DNA from: Dasyornis broadbenti
Lineage: Eukaryota > Chordata > Aves > Passeriformes > Dasyornithidae
Direction: 5' to 3'
Assembly: GCA_013397935.1 (NCBI GenBank)
Contig: VZRN01006295.1
Location: 1,167,398 to 1,231,397 of the forward strand
DNA: 64,000 bases
Part shown: positions 1 through 15,178 of the stretch, one piece after another
How positions within the stretch are numbered: the stretch's first letter is position 1
Layout of the letters: every line of letters starts with the position of its first letter
Notes under the pieces: model-generated
What the model was told of the DNA's origin: nothing
Database searches by the model: none
Seen by the model: only the letters and a program-made list of their open reading frames with translations
Translations under genes and position numbers: made by a program

Positions 1-3000
1 ATGCTCCAAATAGCTAACAGGGTGATATAAAGTTACTTTATCCTAGGAATGAACTGATACATGGCTAACTACTTCTTGCAGTTGTCTGTAAACTAAGTCA
101 TTTAAGATCGGAAGGCTTCTCAAAGCCCTGAAGGATAAAAAGTTTTCTCTCAATCACACTGCCAAAACTTTAGTTCCACTTGAACAAGGAATGCTGCTAG
201 TCAATCTAAAGCACCTCCAATTAACCAAACCATCTGCATTAGGAAGACTAAATACCTGCTTTCTACACACCTTTAAAACTAAGAAATGAAACCCTTTACC
301 CTTTTCCAAGGATTGGCTACTCTTTTACAAGAATAAATGCTAAATATTTAAACCATTTTACCCATTTGCTAGCAGTTTTTCTGCTGTGTTACAATTTGAA
401 CTGCAAGATTAGAAAAGCTGACTTACTAATTGTCACTGAGCCACTGTAAACAACTCCCCACACACTGGTACTGCAGTAGTTTCTTAACAGGTAACAGTCC
501 AGCCATATTTTTACTCCAAATACTCACTTTTAGTTAATTAAAGTGCTCGGTTGGTTTCCAGATTTAAGGATACAAAGGATTAGGAGGCAGGAGATGCTAC
601 CTGCAGCCAGAACACCAACAGCTGTACCTGAACTGTGCCTATGCCTGTGCGTAAGGATCTCAGACGGGTAACTCTATTCTATCTAAGAAATGCTTGGCTT
701 CCCCCTCCCCCAACGCCAAAGATATGTTTTCATTGGCTAATAAAATTCAGTAAACCAGTTGCTGCTGAATATTGCCTTCTCTTTGGATTTAGGAAAACAT
801 TTCACTCAGTTCTAGCATGCTGTTTGCTAGTAACTCAGACCTGATGTATCTGTAGGTACTTCCATCTAACACAAAACTCAAAGTTCGATGTGACAACACT
901 TCCATGATAAGCCATATGCCTCAACTCCACTCAGCCACTTAAATTCAGTATTTTTTTCCAAGTAACTGCTGATTTGCACTGAGTCTTCACATTACAAATC
1001 ACAGTAATTTTAAGAAAGAAGACTCAGCTTTAAATTTCCTTCCACAGACTAAGACATTGAGTATTTTCTGGCTTTTGCCTCCCAAACTACATGTAGTTCC
1101 TACCTACAGAATGCTTCCCAGCTTGTCACTTGGACACAGCTCTCTTCAATACCCTTCTGGAAGACCTTCCCAGGTTTTGATAATAGCAAACAATCTTAAA
1201 GTCAAAGGAAGACAACTTTCTTACTTAATTCTTGCACTAAACAGTTTTTGTGCCAACCAGCAGTTTCTAAATAATAGTAATTTACACCACTGTATATGAG
1301 TTACTGGGAATTGCAGATCAACTGTGTCACAGGTAAGAGAACCAGCTCTGAACCAGCACGACCAAGCTCTAGTGCAGAATGGATGAAACAAACACATCAT
1401 CACAGAGACAGTACTCACTTATTTCAAGGGTCAGCTTAGATCCAGAAATATCAGCCTTTTTAAGTTATGAAATGCCTATCTGATGACAGCTTACAGACCA
1501 CAGCAGGTTCCATTGAAAATTGAGCTTTGCTGTGAACCCTGTGCGCTTAGATGAAGTACCTTGTGTGAAGACACCACCCTCATGGAAACAAACCACACTA
1601 ATTAGTACAGGCTCAACCTCAACCCTGCTGCACTCTCGGTGAGTTTCAAAGAGCCACAGTACCCCCTAAGTCTGTGGTCGCTGAGAAATTTTATAAACAA
1701 GAACAATTAAATTCTGCTAGATATAAAATGACCTCTGTGTTGTGTAAGCACCAAACTACTCCCACCCAAATCTTAATTTTATAGGGGTTTACTTCATCCC
1801 CTGCCAAGCCCTTCTATGGGGTTACTCTGGCATGTATTTTTGTTTCATGACCAGACTACTACAATGGGAAAATGTAGGTGAAAAAAAATCAAGGTTAGCA
1901 TATACTGAATATGATTAATCGAAACTGGCTACCTAATACCATTTGATTCTACATGCACCTGAATATGTAATGTAATAAAGCAACTGAAGGTTCTTCGAGT
2001 TGCCCATACACTTCACAACATAACCCACATATTTCTCCTCCCTTCCTAGGAAGCCACGAGCTGTGACTACAGCACTCAGCATCTTCAGCTCCATTGTGTC
2101 TTCTCTCAGACAGAACCTGGGTGTACCATCACTACTCCCAGTAGCTTGGGCTGTAATGCAATTAGCACATGCTTAACAACAATCCACAAGATAAGAACCC
2201 TCCCAGTCATAACCAAATCCCTTTGGAAAGCATTTTTAAGTGCCTTGATAATATTACTGACTGCTCTTGAGTGCAGCTTACCACCAACACCAGCAACTTG
2301 TATTATTTCACAAGCTGCTTTGAACTATGAGCAAGTTTACGACTAGAGAGAGCTCTAGCAGCTACCAGCAATAATCTTCAATCTTCTATTGACACAATCA
2401 AAAGCAACACAATTCAGAGGTGGGCAGAAGACTTATCACGACAAGGGATGTGAGATCCATAATTTTTAAACCAAAATGCTAGCTATTTGGCTACAAATAA
2501 AAATATAGCTCCTTATCAACAATCTCCTACCTTTCTTCCTGGTTCTAAAAAACTAGCTACTTCCTTACCACTACTTATCTTAAAACCTAGATATTGACAG
2601 TCAAATTATATTCCTCCTATGACAACTTGAATAATTTGCATCCTCAGCTCACAAACCTTGTGTGCGCTGCTTCTGTGAGACCAGTGGGTACCCTTAATAA
2701 CAGTTCCAAAAGCCACTACCGTATCCAGCTTGAATGAGTTTATGTTTTATTCAAGAGACCAAATACTCTATTCATATTCAAACTCTATTATTAACTCTAT
2801 TATTAATATTCAAAATGGTTCCAAAAACCATCCTTAGCAAAACTCGCTCCCCCTGTATGAAGCAACCTCATGCATCCTTTTGTACCAAGCATTATGAATT
2901 TCTGTATAAGATGAGGAAGAAAGCACAGGGATTAAATTATGTTGCACCCACCAAGCTAAATTATGGCCTTTGATTTTTGGTTGAACAAATTGTTTAAAAA

Positions 3001-6000
3001 ATTGTTCTAACATCCCCTTATCAGATCTACACTTTCATTACTCCACCTGCCAAACAGCTAATTACCTGTGCTTAAATTTCCCTCCCTTATTTTATATTTA
3101 ACGAAGGAGACACGAAAGAGCTTATTAAACAAGAAGAACTCATTGTTAATTCAAGTCAGTTAAAATTTTAATCAAATTATCAGAAACAAAAGTCTGCAAG
3201 GTTCCACTTCTTAAACTCCTGAGAATGTGGAGCTGTCTCTCCACTGTTCCAGTCAAAACACCTCTCTTCTTTACAGCATTGGTCATGCCTGCACACTGAG
3301 ATTATCTCCTCACAGTAACATTAACATGAAGCTCTCCCACAAGTGTCTGAGCAACCAGTAGGTCACCTGTGTGCATTACTCTGCTTTAGTGCAATCTCAA
3401 AGTAAGATTTGAAATCCTGAGGAAATAGGATAGATGATTTGAACTGAGTCAACCTCATAAATATTTTCATATTCAATCTGCCACAAAACTGCACATTTAA
3501 GCTGCAAATTGAAAATCGAGGCAAAGAAGGGGCTAGGAAGATTGAACACAAAACATGTGTACCTGTGAGCAGCAAGAAATGCATTCACCTGTACGTCTAA
3601 ATTTCTCTTGCAGAATTTAACCCTCTTTTTCTCCCATTTTTCCCTTACCCATACCCTTGCTAGCTCAACAACATCTGACCTATAACTTTCTGAACCACTG
3701 AGCAGCTTCTGTGTTTCCTAGAAATTACTGGACCCTAAAGTGGAAAAAAGTCACCACCAGGCATCAATCCCAAGCTCATAGTAGCACAAGACGAAGAACA
3801 GTACCTTGGCAAGGAATGCCTGGACATAGATCTGTACCTTCCCCAGATGATATCGGATGGACAAGAGCGTGCATGGTTTGGTAACAGTGTATCATTGGGG
3901 ACCTACTGCTTCAACATCCATTTTATTTGAGCCTCAGAGTTACTAGGGAGAAGTACGAGCTACCAAAACATCCCTAAAAGCACTAGTAACTATTCTCTTT
4001 GAAGCACCTCATCACCTACTTTCTGACTCAGCTCAACTTGAGCAGCCCAGCAACTCTGACATTCCCAGTACTTTCATTTCATAGCTAATACTCTGATCAC
4101 ATGCCATGACAGAGCAATTCAAAAGCATTATTAATGAACTGCAATAACACGGGTTTGGTTATTTTTTTAATATATAGTTATTTTTCTCTGGCTATAAACT
4201 ACCAATGACTGCTACAGATTTTTACTTATTTCCTTCCCTTTCCAACAGTTACTGAAAAAGCTGCCAATGTCTGACAAGTCAATGACAAGCATTCCTCATT
4301 CTAGTACCATGAAGTCCAAATGGTTCAGTTTGAGAAAGGTTGGCTATTTTTTTTTAAGTAGTCATCAAAATGCCCTCATTTTACCTATAAAATGTCATGT
4401 ACTAATTCCTAAAAGCCACAGAAATCCTTCTCATGTATTTCAAACACAAGTTTAACTCTTCTTCCTCCATGTCATCTGGAGCTGTTCAAACTGACATTTA
4501 ACATACTAAAATTCTTCCTTAGATAGTAATCATCATCCTTGCTTTCAGTTATGTGTTACTTCAATATCATGGCTGCACTGATCTCAACTGACATGTTTGT
4601 GAATCTGTATCAATTAAAAAAAAAACAAAACCAAAAACAAAACAACACCCCAAAACAAGAACTAGTCACTTCAGACTCTTACATTGTATTAATCGCCCTT
4701 AAAAGTATGGATTAAATTTTACAAAAATTCTGCACACTTGTTTTTTTCAGAGCTGTTAGATTCAGGTACTTGCAAACATGTTTTAAAACTTTAGCCAGCA
4801 GAATGTCAGTACTGTGAACATTTAAGTCTGCCAATGAAAAATACAGGTAAGACATTAAAAATCTACAGAATTTTTAGTGATGCAAAGAAGCAGTCATTCT
4901 GTGTTTTAAAGGAGTCACTTATTTTCAGTAAGTATTTTGATTCCTATCTAAAATTTTAAAGCTTGAACTATGTCATTTACTGTAGAACATCACAAAGAGA
5001 TATTCCTTACAGTAATTAACCTTCAATTTGTTTCAAAATACTTACTGTTTTAAGAGAAAAGCATACTGCAGTATCTTCTAAGCGGATTTTTGCCCCAACT
5101 TTCAAGTACCCCAAGAGAGTAACAAACTCTGTAACAACAAGGAACACTAACTACTTGTCAGACAAATCACACAGTGGTTTAACATCAGTTGCTGGGGTTT
5201 AATGCTTTTCCCATTACATATGAAATCACTGAAGATTAATTAACCCTGCAATCCAAAACATCTAAGTGGGTGTTTTCACATAATTTTCATTTCTTCATGC
5301 AGTCTGTCTTAAAATTGAATGTTTGAAAAAGTAATTGAAACTCACACTTATTTGTATTCCATTTACTAAAGTTCTTAGCTATGGACAGTTTGCTTTTATT
5401 TATTATAAGTATACATAAGCTTCATAGTAGAACACATATTTTAGCCAAGCCAACAAGAGGAAATAATCAGAAAGTGAATTTCTTTTTTGGACTGGGATGC
5501 AATTCCTCTCGCGTGCTTCAAAATAATTTCTGGCTTGGATCTTCATGTTTAGGACAATAATTTTATCTTTATATACAAAAATAAAATTAATCTTAAAAGT
5601 AACAGAAACTATTTGCAATGTTTAAAACACTGAAGTTATTAAATGCTTTTAAAACTTCATTACAAAACACATTTACTTTTTTAGTTTGAGTTTTTAGTAA
5701 GAGCAGTACTTGTTCCAACTACAACAGCTCTAAGAAACTAACATTTTTGCTACAAATCCAAACCCTAGAGCAAACCTGGGGGATTAAGTCACTTCTATTA
5801 AATAAGATCTTATCCACTCAGCAGTGTTACTTGTGTGTTGGCTACAGCAGTGCTATTGCCAGACAGACTGCACTAAGCCACTGCACGATTAACACAATCA
5901 ACTGTTATATCCACTGCTAACATCCTAGGCAGTAGGATCAAGGACAAGTACTAAGGATGTCCTAGTTTTTCCACATCTGGGAACATGAAAAAAGGCAATT

Positions 6001-6027
6001 TCATAATTCCAAGACACACAACACAGC

Positions 6028-6069
6028 TTTTTTTTTTTTTTNNNNNNNNNNNNNNNNNNNTTTTTTTTT
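6028..6069. repeat. Poly-T tract containing a 19-base N gap
   Basis: Fourteen T residues (6028-6041), 19 N (6042-6060) and nine T residues (6061-6069). The flanks suggest one long homopolymer whose centre could not be called, rather than a missing gene. Confidence 0.85.
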
Positions 6070-7557
6070 AATGTGACAATGCTACTATGAACTTGTGTAA
6101 GAAGATGTAAACTAATACAAACATGATTTAAAAATATTAGTGTCTGCCTTTATTTAATCTGATTAAAGCAAAATTAAAATCCATAGAGCAAATTTCAGGG
6201 ATCTCACCCTGTAACATGGAACACCTAGATCATAAAAATAAAACTACTTTTGGATTCAGAGAATGTTTAGGCCATTACTTGTAAGGAAAAATAAAGATAA
6301 GTTCTTATCCAATCATAACTTTTACAAACTTTTGGTATACTCATGCAATTTTCAGGCTAAAAAGTCTGTTACATAACTAAGCAGGACACATCCAACTCCA
6401 CAATTCTGTGTCTTCCAGTGGGTGTTGCTCCTCTCCTCTTTGGGGATCTACATTTACAATATGCATTTGTTCCTTTCAGATATCAATTTTAAGGCTGACT
6501 ACATCTGAAAATCGACCATTTAGTTCACTTCGCTAAACTGTTCAACCTCTGGACTTGTTCTGAGAGCTCTGCTATATTCCCACTCTCATTTGTCTGGGCA
6601 ATTCAAAAGGGATGGTCTTTCCACCCAGCCATGGGGAAGTGTCTGTCATGACACACAGCACACCCATGTTTAAGACACTCCCCAGTAATAGATGGTGCTT
6701 TGAAAACAATATAGACATCATTCTAATTAAATAGCATTCAAATTGGTCTACATACATTGCACTTAATCAATAACAGCCTTTTAGTTACTTGACTTCTTTT
6801 CACCAATTAGAACTAGCAAATATATCATTACAACACTGCCTGTTGCCTCTGGAGAACACTCAAGCATGACAACAAATTACTAACTTCATCTGGTATTTAA
6901 AATTTAATATTTAATTTAAACAAAGCTGCTTACATTTTCACATAGAGCAGTCAGGGGCAACTAAGAAGTTCAACTAACAGATAAACCTGACACAGAGGAT
7001 GTCAGTGTGCTGTGAAGATGAAAACTTAATCAGTAGTTCTGATACTGAAATAACATCCAAAGTAACAGTTTATGTTGAGCTACACATATACCAAGTTTTT
7101 TCTCAAACTTATGCATGAGTTGTTTACAACACTCTTCCTCTGAAAAGGTACATACTTATATCTGTTTTGTTGTAATAATAATTTCTTTTAAAAATCACAC
7201 ATACACATACTACCACCCTCCCCCAGCATTGGAAAGTGTGGGCCTGGGGTGGTGTGTGGCTCCTCCAAACAAGCCAACCTTTATGTATCACTGTGACTTG
7301 CATGAACAATTGCTGTACTGCTTAAAAAAGCGCCCTCACTCTGGATGATCTGGGAACAACTCACTTTAAAGGCACTTAAACAGAATGATCGGTACCATTT
7401 ATTCCAACTAGACATTTCCTGCAATATTTTGAGTTATTTGGCATATCTAAATAGCTAAACCCCATCTTACAAAAACTTTAGCAAAGGGGATCTGAAATAA
7501 AATAATGCTGTGCTAAATCCAACCCAGCTATAGGTATTATTACAAGCTTATAGTAAA

Positions 7558-7585
7558 TATTTAAGAAAAATATTTAAGAAAAATA
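7558..7585. repeat. 14-bp tandem duplication
   Basis: The unit ATATTTAAGAAAAA occurs twice in succession. It is a simple local duplication in AT-rich intron. Confidence 0.8.
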
Positions 7586-10544
7586 CCCACAACCACCGAA
7601 TAAATACAACAGACCCCTTTGTAACTGTGCTAGTTAATGACACATAATCTTCTTTAAATTCAGTATATAAGTGCTTTTTAATTAAAGTGAAAATCTTCTG
7701 TTTTGGTAGATACATATTTCAGGAGGGGCATATAGAAGTTTTTCTAGGATATGATTACTAAGAGGAACATGGAAGTCCAACTGGTATCAGCACCAAATAC
7801 TTCCTAAGAAAAGCAGCCTCAAGAGAATTAAGCCACAAGCCTGGTAGGTGGTAACCTAAACTATGTCTTAAAAACTCTCATTTACAGAACCAGTAGCTTC
7901 ACTATCTTGCACAGAACCAGAGATGGCATTTCCGTAGTAGTTATGTACATTCACACTCAAGCTAAATCCAAAAATATTCTTCTGCAAACAGAACAGTAGC
8001 TTTGGTATTAAGCTTATTTTATGAGGACCACAGTATGATTAAGGATAATAATACATTTTTTTTTAAAGTTCTTTGTGAACAAGTATTTAAAAATAGATAG
8101 TGCTAGTTATTTGCATCTTCCTCATAAAGCGTAAGTCACTACATATTGTCCTACATCCAGGATAAAAGTATGAACTAATGTAGCAGTTTAACACATGCAT
8201 CCCAAATTATTTTACAGTGTTACAATCCTGGAATTTCATACATCCTGTGCACTTTGTTTACTGTGAAAAGGACCACTCCCCCTTCCCAATTAAATCCAAA
8301 TTACTACTAGTTTGTAAGTGTACTTTCCTTACTGGCTTTGTATTGTACAGTTAAAGATGCAGCATTTTCTAAAGCAAGTGACATATTTGACTAAAAAAAG
8401 AAACAGAAAACTTTGCTCTGAATTTTAAGTATCTGCAGCTAATCAAGCACTGTCATTTTATCACCAAATGCAGGTGGTATGGATAAAAAAACTTGGATTT
8501 AGATGAGAACTTTTAAGAGATTTCTTGGCTTCTCTCCAATGTAAGAACAATAGTCTAAAGATGATTAAAACTCAATTTATTGGTGTTTTGATTCATCATT
8601 AGGCTGCACAAATAATTTTGCAGGACCAAACTGAACAGAGGTTACACTGCCTAAAGGCTACAGTAATATGAGCAATCTAGAAGATTGTAGGAGTCTTTGC
8701 TTCTCTGTTATAACTTATATTTTAAGGGCATTTAGTGGAAAATTTATCTTAAACTATATTTACTGATATCAGTACAAATTACACTATCATAAACTATTCC
8801 AATAATTATAAAATGATGAAACAGTGATAATCTGTATTTATCATTATTTATTGTTGTAAATACCAAGTTCCTCAAATAATAACCAGTTAATTCAACTGTT
8901 GCAGAAAGACTGTTTGGCTAAGATAAATAATACACACAGCATAAGCTCTAATATTATTATAGGATTGTCTCATTTTATTATCCCTTGGAAAGAATTCTAT
9001 TTTCACATCTCAGCAGCATAAAGCATTATCTGCAAGTGGCATTTGTGTGCAGCATCAGCTCTTGGTTCTTCCAAAAAGACAAATCATAAGCTCTCTTTGA
9101 ACTGTCTCTAGCTCCCAAAGAGCAGCCAGTATGACTCCAAGCCTCTGTGTGCTGCTTTCCTCTGCACCATCCCAAATACATGAAGCACATTCCTAACCAT
9201 TCATGGCTACTGGTTTCATGTCCTTCACCAAAAGAGAAAACATTTCCCTGATGCAGGTTTGGCATTCAAACTCCAAGAAGTTATCTCAATGGGAGAAAAA
9301 TAAAATAGAATGGAAAAATTTTGCAAGTTGAAATGGACTGGACCAAACTACTACTGCTACTTTCTTCCATGCATAAAAATCCCTCAAATAGGTCCACATA
9401 TTGACATATATTTAGATGCACAAATGTCAGTACTCACAAAAGCTCCATTCAGTCTTGGCAATCAAATGACCTGCAATACCATGAGTACACACAGATTTCA
9501 CAGTAATCTTTCTGGAAACTGAGGCCATCCACAACAATTTCAGCATTGAGGACTAGTAGCAGAGCTTAAATATAATGTCCATTTCCAAGACCCATTTGAA
9601 TGTCAATATTAATTGCACTGTCACATGCATGTGTCACCAGGCACAGGGGCTCACTCAAATACAAAGAGAAAATTATGATAGCATTGGTCAACACCAAATT
9701 AAACAACAGCTGTCTTTGTACGTAAGATTTTGGGTTTTTTTCTTTGTCATTACAATGAACTAATAAGCTTATTTCAGAATGAAACAACACCTTGTAACCC
9801 TTTGTTTCTACATTCACCAACAGCATCATCGTCTTGTTCATCAATTCCACCAATAGATGCAACATCTTGCACACCATACAAGGCAAGATAAACAGGCTAT
9901 TCTGTGTTAGAGATATTATGCAAAAGAGATGAATGAGGAGCCACACCAACCCTCCACAAATAAAATCTCATACTCAAGTCCCAAAGTTTCCCAAGGTCAG
10001 TAATTTAGAACTGAAGTTAATAACTCTGAGTGAGAGCATTTGCAGAGACTAGAAATAAACCATCTTACTTTTAAAGATTGAAAAACTAATTTCAAGATGG
10101 TCTTAGACCTGAGGCTCATTGCCCATTATCAATCAAGCAATTCAAGGTCATGAATGCTTTTACTTACTTTCATGACAACTAGGCCTATCAGTACTAAACT
10201 TTTGTAACACAGGGATGTTGTTTAACTCTTCATCTAATGCCTACACTACACTGGCTCTGATGTGGTAGAAGCATCAGTGTGATTTACAAGTTAACTAAGT
10301 ATTTTGGTAACCGTATCTTCAAGGATACACTCAATAAAGCTAAAAGCAAAAGCATCCATATAGGGAGAAAAGGACATTAAAGAAACAGATTAAATGATCA
10401 GACTCAACTGCAATGTAAGAGAAAATGACACTCAAAACATTACACAACTGTGTAAAGTTTACTTTTTCAACACAATATAATTCCACCTTCTCAAATAAGG
10501 TAGCAAAACTTAAGAAAGTTCAACAAAGAGCAACAGGGATTAAA

Positions 10545-11060
10545 AAAAGTAATCAAATAGAGTGCACCCTCAGCAAATTTGCAGATAATACCAAACTGAG
10601 TGGTGCAGGTGACACACCTAAAGGATGGGATGCCACCCAGAGGGACCGGGACAAGGTCAGGAAGTGGTCCCATGGGAGTCTCATGAGGTTTAACAAGAAC
10701 AAGTGCAAGGTGCTGCACCTGGGTCTGGGCAACCCCTGGTACCATCACAGGTACCATCACAGGCTGGGGATGAGCAACCCTGCTGAGAAGGACTTGGGGG
10801 TGCTGGTGGATGAGAGGCTGGACATGACCCAGCCACGGGCACTCACAGCCCAGAGAGCCAAACGTGTCCTGGGCTGCATCCAGAGCAGCGTGGGCAGCAG
10901 GGCCAGGGAGGGGATTCTGCTCTGCTCTGCTGAGACCCCACCTGCAGTGCTGCATCCAGCTCTGGGTCCCAGCACAGGAAGGACATGGACCTGTTGGAGC
11001 AAGCTCAGAGGAGGGCCAACAAGATGATTACAGGAATGATTCTAATCCATCTGCATAACA
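10545..11060 (+). mobile_element. CR1 LINE fragment, end of the reverse transcriptase ORF and start of 3' region
   Basis: The plus strand reads as the carboxy-terminal part of a CR1 ORF2. Diagnostic pieces in a largely open frame include LSKFADNTKLSG, MRFNKNKCKVLHLG, NPAEKDLGVLVDERLDM, AKRVLGCIQSSV and SRAREGI, all typical of avian CR1. After about 10,930 the frame is disturbed and the similarity fades after 11,060, with no normal CR1 3' tail, so the copy is 5'-truncated and internally decayed. A 12-bp unit (GGTACCATCACA, 10738-10761) is duplicated in frame. It cannot move on its own. Confidence 0.9.
10738..10761 (+). repeat. 12-bp tandem duplication within the CR1 fragment
   Basis: GGTACCATCACA is present twice head to tail, adding four codons without breaking the frame. 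Related CR1 copies have a single version here as far as I recall, so this is probably a slippage event or private to this lineage. Confidence 0.7.
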
Positions 11061-14000
11061 AGTGGCTAACCAGAATAAGACTCTTCAGCGTGGAAAACTG
11101 TAGGAACATGAGAAAGGTTTAGAAAATCATGAGTGGCTTGGTCAAAGAAAACTAGAAGGTAGCAGGCTCAAAACAACAAGGAGGTGATTAAAGTGATTAA
11201 ATTGTATACCACTGGATTTCCAAGATATAAAAGTATATACAAGCCCAAGGAGACACTGAACAAGTTGGTAGAAAAGCAAAACTCCAAAGGTCACTGAAAA
11301 TAGAGAAATATCATTTAGCTTTGGAAGACCCAGTTACATGCTGAGGCAAGTGACAGGAGAAGCTTCACAGATGTTTATCCCATCCTTGTGGGGTGTTTCC
11401 TGGGGATTTGGTTTGGTCACTGGCAGAGGTAGGATGACGGGACAGATACACATTTTGTTTGGCCTGTAGGGACAATAGTTCATCATGTTTCTGCAGCTTA
11501 AGACATTTCAAAAATATTTACAGACAGGAATTTCAGCTGCTAATCACAAGTTTCATAGTTAACAGCACCTGTTGGAATACCAGCCAAACACCATCCCATG
11601 AAATAACTAGTATTCTATGATCGCTCATGTCCACATTTTATCATCTAAAATGAACGCTGACAAAATAGATTGCTTTAGTAATTTTACTACTACCTGTGAA
11701 ACTGTACTACAGTATTCTAGTTAGAGGAACAACTGCTCCTCTCATTTGAGCGTTCATAATTGAGATGAAAGCAATGAAAGCAATGTGTGGCCTTTTAGGC
11801 ATATGAACTTGCTAGTCAAATAAGCAACCAGCGATAAGGGTTATTTTTGAAAGAGACAACACTGAATTCTTGAAAATCTGTAACAGGAATTACACCTGGA
11901 AGAGGCACAACTTAGCCTAAGTCAACATTCCCATAGGAGCTCTATATTCCAGCAAAACCTCTTTTGAGGTCTCCTGCTTGATATGGACATACATGTCTGC
12001 AGAATTCAACAGCTCTGTCACCAAGGGACTTTGCCCTCATAGCATTGACTGCAAAATGGAGTGGTAGTGTGGGAAAGAGCCTGTATTAGGAGAGATGAAA
12101 ATTACCCCACAACAACTCCAAATATAGCAATTCTGACTCTGCAGGGAGTGTTTTCAATCACGCCTGACAATTTTGATTTTACAAGTGGTCTATTATCAGA
12201 GTCACGCAAATGACTACAACTCCTTACAAGTATCCATTAGAGGAGAGAAAAATGCATCAAAGTTCAGAGCACTGGGAGCCATGTAAGGAAGCCAGAATAT
12301 ACTGTACACTTTTCAGTCCACAGATTCCTTTCATATGCAAGCACACCTTGAAGACACTATTTCACTTTCTCTGAACAAAGGGGTGCAGTAACAGCCTGGC
12401 TGAGAATCTGTTCTCTTCTGTAGGAGATCCATGCATTTTTGACCATACAAGCCCCTTGCCTCAAGAGTTCAAAAGCCTGACTGCCAGTCACAACCTTTTC
12501 CATTCCCTGGGAAGGGAAGAGGGCAAAGATGTGCCTGTATTTCTTTGTCACCTCAAACTGTAACACAAATTGCTGTTAGACAACATACACAAAGTCCAGG
12601 GCGAATGCTATGAACAGCTTTATGAAAGTAGCAGGCCAACCCATAAATGCTACTAAAGAAAGCAAAGTAAAATTGAATCCCCTACTAAAACAAGATTTGC
12701 TCCTTCCCTTTGTACATGGTCCTTAACATCTCTGATTCTGGTATGACAAAAATATGCCACTTGGTTTTTATTCCACAATATCGTTGGTAATACTGTCATC
12801 TTAAAAATTATAAAAATTCTTTCCACAAATGCTATTTAGTGGTACTTACTTATATAAAATTCAAACTAATTTACTAATACAAGTATTTCTCAAACACCCG
12901 CTAGGTCACACCATTACTTTATCCTCCCTCAAGAAATGAAGCTGTACAACCAGATCTCCTTAGAGCTGACAGGTTGGGGTCGAAGTCCAACAGGAAACAG
13001 ATGGCTGCTGGCTGTTGATGCCTCAATGTACAGGCACCAAAAGAGTCACTAGAGGACCAAGGTTTGAGTCATCCTCCAGCAAAACTATGTCACCATTAAG
13101 GCACTGAACACAAGGCAGTAAGAAATGTATTACACACAAATTTGAAAGATGCAAATGTATTGCCAAGCACATATATAATTCTGAACGGATGGGCCATCTT
13201 ACTGACAGTACCACAGACTTTGACAACTTTTCAAATTCAATGCTAAGTCTTTTTACACCAGAACTCAATATGAAGCCTACACCTGGAGTTTTGAGGAACT
13301 GGAGGATTTGTTTAAAGTCATTAATTCAAGCCTTAGAGATTAGATAAACTTTTTTTAAAAGAGTTATTTTATTTTCATGTGATAGTATTAACTTACTCAT
13401 GACAGATTTAAAAATAAAGCGTCTTGTGCATCTGCTAGAGCTCATCACCTCTCCAGACAAGTCTGCAAAAGCAAATGAATTCACAGTAGGTCTTCGGAAA
13501 TCCAAATTTTCGCCTAAGTCTCCTGTCCCTGCTCCTGGGCAATGCAAACACTCTCAGCAGCCAAAACAATGAAAGAATGGAGGGCTTGGAAGGTTTTCTT
13601 TAAGTTGGCAGCAGCCCTTAAAGAGCCAGCATCTCAACAAATCCTTACTGCCAGCAGAGACCTTCACTAAGCCCTTCAGCACATCTTCATTAAGTATAAG
13701 GACTCCACACCAATATTTTTAATCAAAATTGATCAATGTTGCCTACAGTTTCATATTACATTCAGTTTCCAACATTCTCTTCTGGAGTTACCCTGACATG
13801 TTTCTGCTCCAGATGCCACCCACAGAGAAGACAAATGGGAGTGCTGACACCTCCAACAAAGTGCAACGTTTCAAACCCGTAAGCCAGTAACATTTGGACC
13901 CAGCAGCAATGATGCTGCAATCAAGTAGCTGAAACTTCAGAAAATATTCTTCCAGATAACTCTACAGAGATGAAAATGCTGGCAGATGGGGCAAATAAGT

Positions 14001-15178
14001 AAACTCTAGCTATCACAACAAGGCTACTTGAGCTCTAAGTCTTGTACTGATGTGTCATATAGTAGGCCGATTAGTAGCACTCAACTCAAAAGTTTATCTA
14101 AGAATTAGGAGTTAACAATTTTTGCTCATCAGAAGAGGCACAGTGAAACAATAATATTATCTACTAGACAGTTATACTTATCCAACCTGTTGCAAAATAC
14201 TTCAACTAATAATGAATTCTACAGCAACATTTCAAATTTTTCAAAAGATATGACCAGTGCTCAATTATTGATGATTTAGTTATTGAATTCCTTTCTGAAT
14301 AAATAACTTTGGACAAGCTTTTGCATGTGAAGGATTTCTCCAGCCTATCTGCACCTTAGAGTCAGTTCACATGCCTGCTGATTGTCTTCTTCCTACAGCA
14401 TTTTATTTGTTTCTTGGTTTTAGGTAGCTCTACATCCAAAGAACTTGTAGTTTCCAACACAGGAGCAGGACCTGTATGGTTATTTTCCCAGTCACACTTC
14501 AACCATGTTTTTCTAGGAGTGAACGTGTGGAGGAAGAAAACACCTTCCATTCAGTTGCATTTAGTAGAGAGGAACTTCAAATATCTGTCCCTCCCTAGAG
14601 CATTAGTGACAAACTTGTGCTTTTTAGACACACAGAACTCTTCAAAAGTTGACGCACAGGTCCCAGTTTTGACTGCATTATGGTGATGCTGACAGGTAAC
14701 CCAAGTGCCTTGCCACAAGAGAGAACACAAATGCAACAGCTGCTCTACCACATGCAACACCTTCATCTCACACCTGTAACTTTAGCAGCCATCTCTCCTC
14801 CCTTCCTTCAGTTCTCCAAGTCCTTGCAGTCCCAGGACTATTTTGTTAATGTGAAAGGTTTCTGATGCACAATCCACTTTTTTTTTTAGAGTGATGACTC
14901 CATTCACACAGTAAATTAACTCTCTGTCACTATCGGGTCTTTGGTACTTCATTAGAGCATCTGCTGAGTTTCAGGACTTAGCTGCTGACCCTCTGGTTAA
15001 GTCGACACTAGAGCTTGTTGCACAGTACAACAGAAAAGAGTCAATACAGCAAAATCCTGCTGCAGAAACCTCAGTGGCCAAACTACATATTTTGAACGAC
15101 GTTTTACAGGAAGTTTTACTTTTGACTGGCTGTTGTCTGCTTCTGTGGACTTAATATTTATTTGTAACCGGTCTATGT

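Larger units (their letters stand above)
1..10500. other. Intronic stretch without recognised genes
   Basis: AT-rich sequence in TRIO intron 1. Open frames are all under about 130 codons, lack domains and appear random. It contains a masked gap in a poly-T run (6042-6060), a small direct repeat at 7558-7585 and scattered T- or A-rich runs. I recognise no transposon in it. Confidence 0.6.

Noticed and set aside
9566..9949. A 127-codon minus-strand open frame with hydrophobic start
   Set aside because: AT-rich composition, no domain, no Kozak context and no conserved motif; consistent with chance.
10491..10955. A 154-codon minus-strand open frame
   Set aside because: It is the antisense reading of the CR1 fragment on plus.
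13326..13547. Possible minus-strand exon with a frame containing RRPTVNSFAFADLSG
   Set aside because: Acceptor- and donor-like dinucleotides exist, but the translation does not match TRIO SEC14 or spectrin sequence as I know it, and the frame has no other support.
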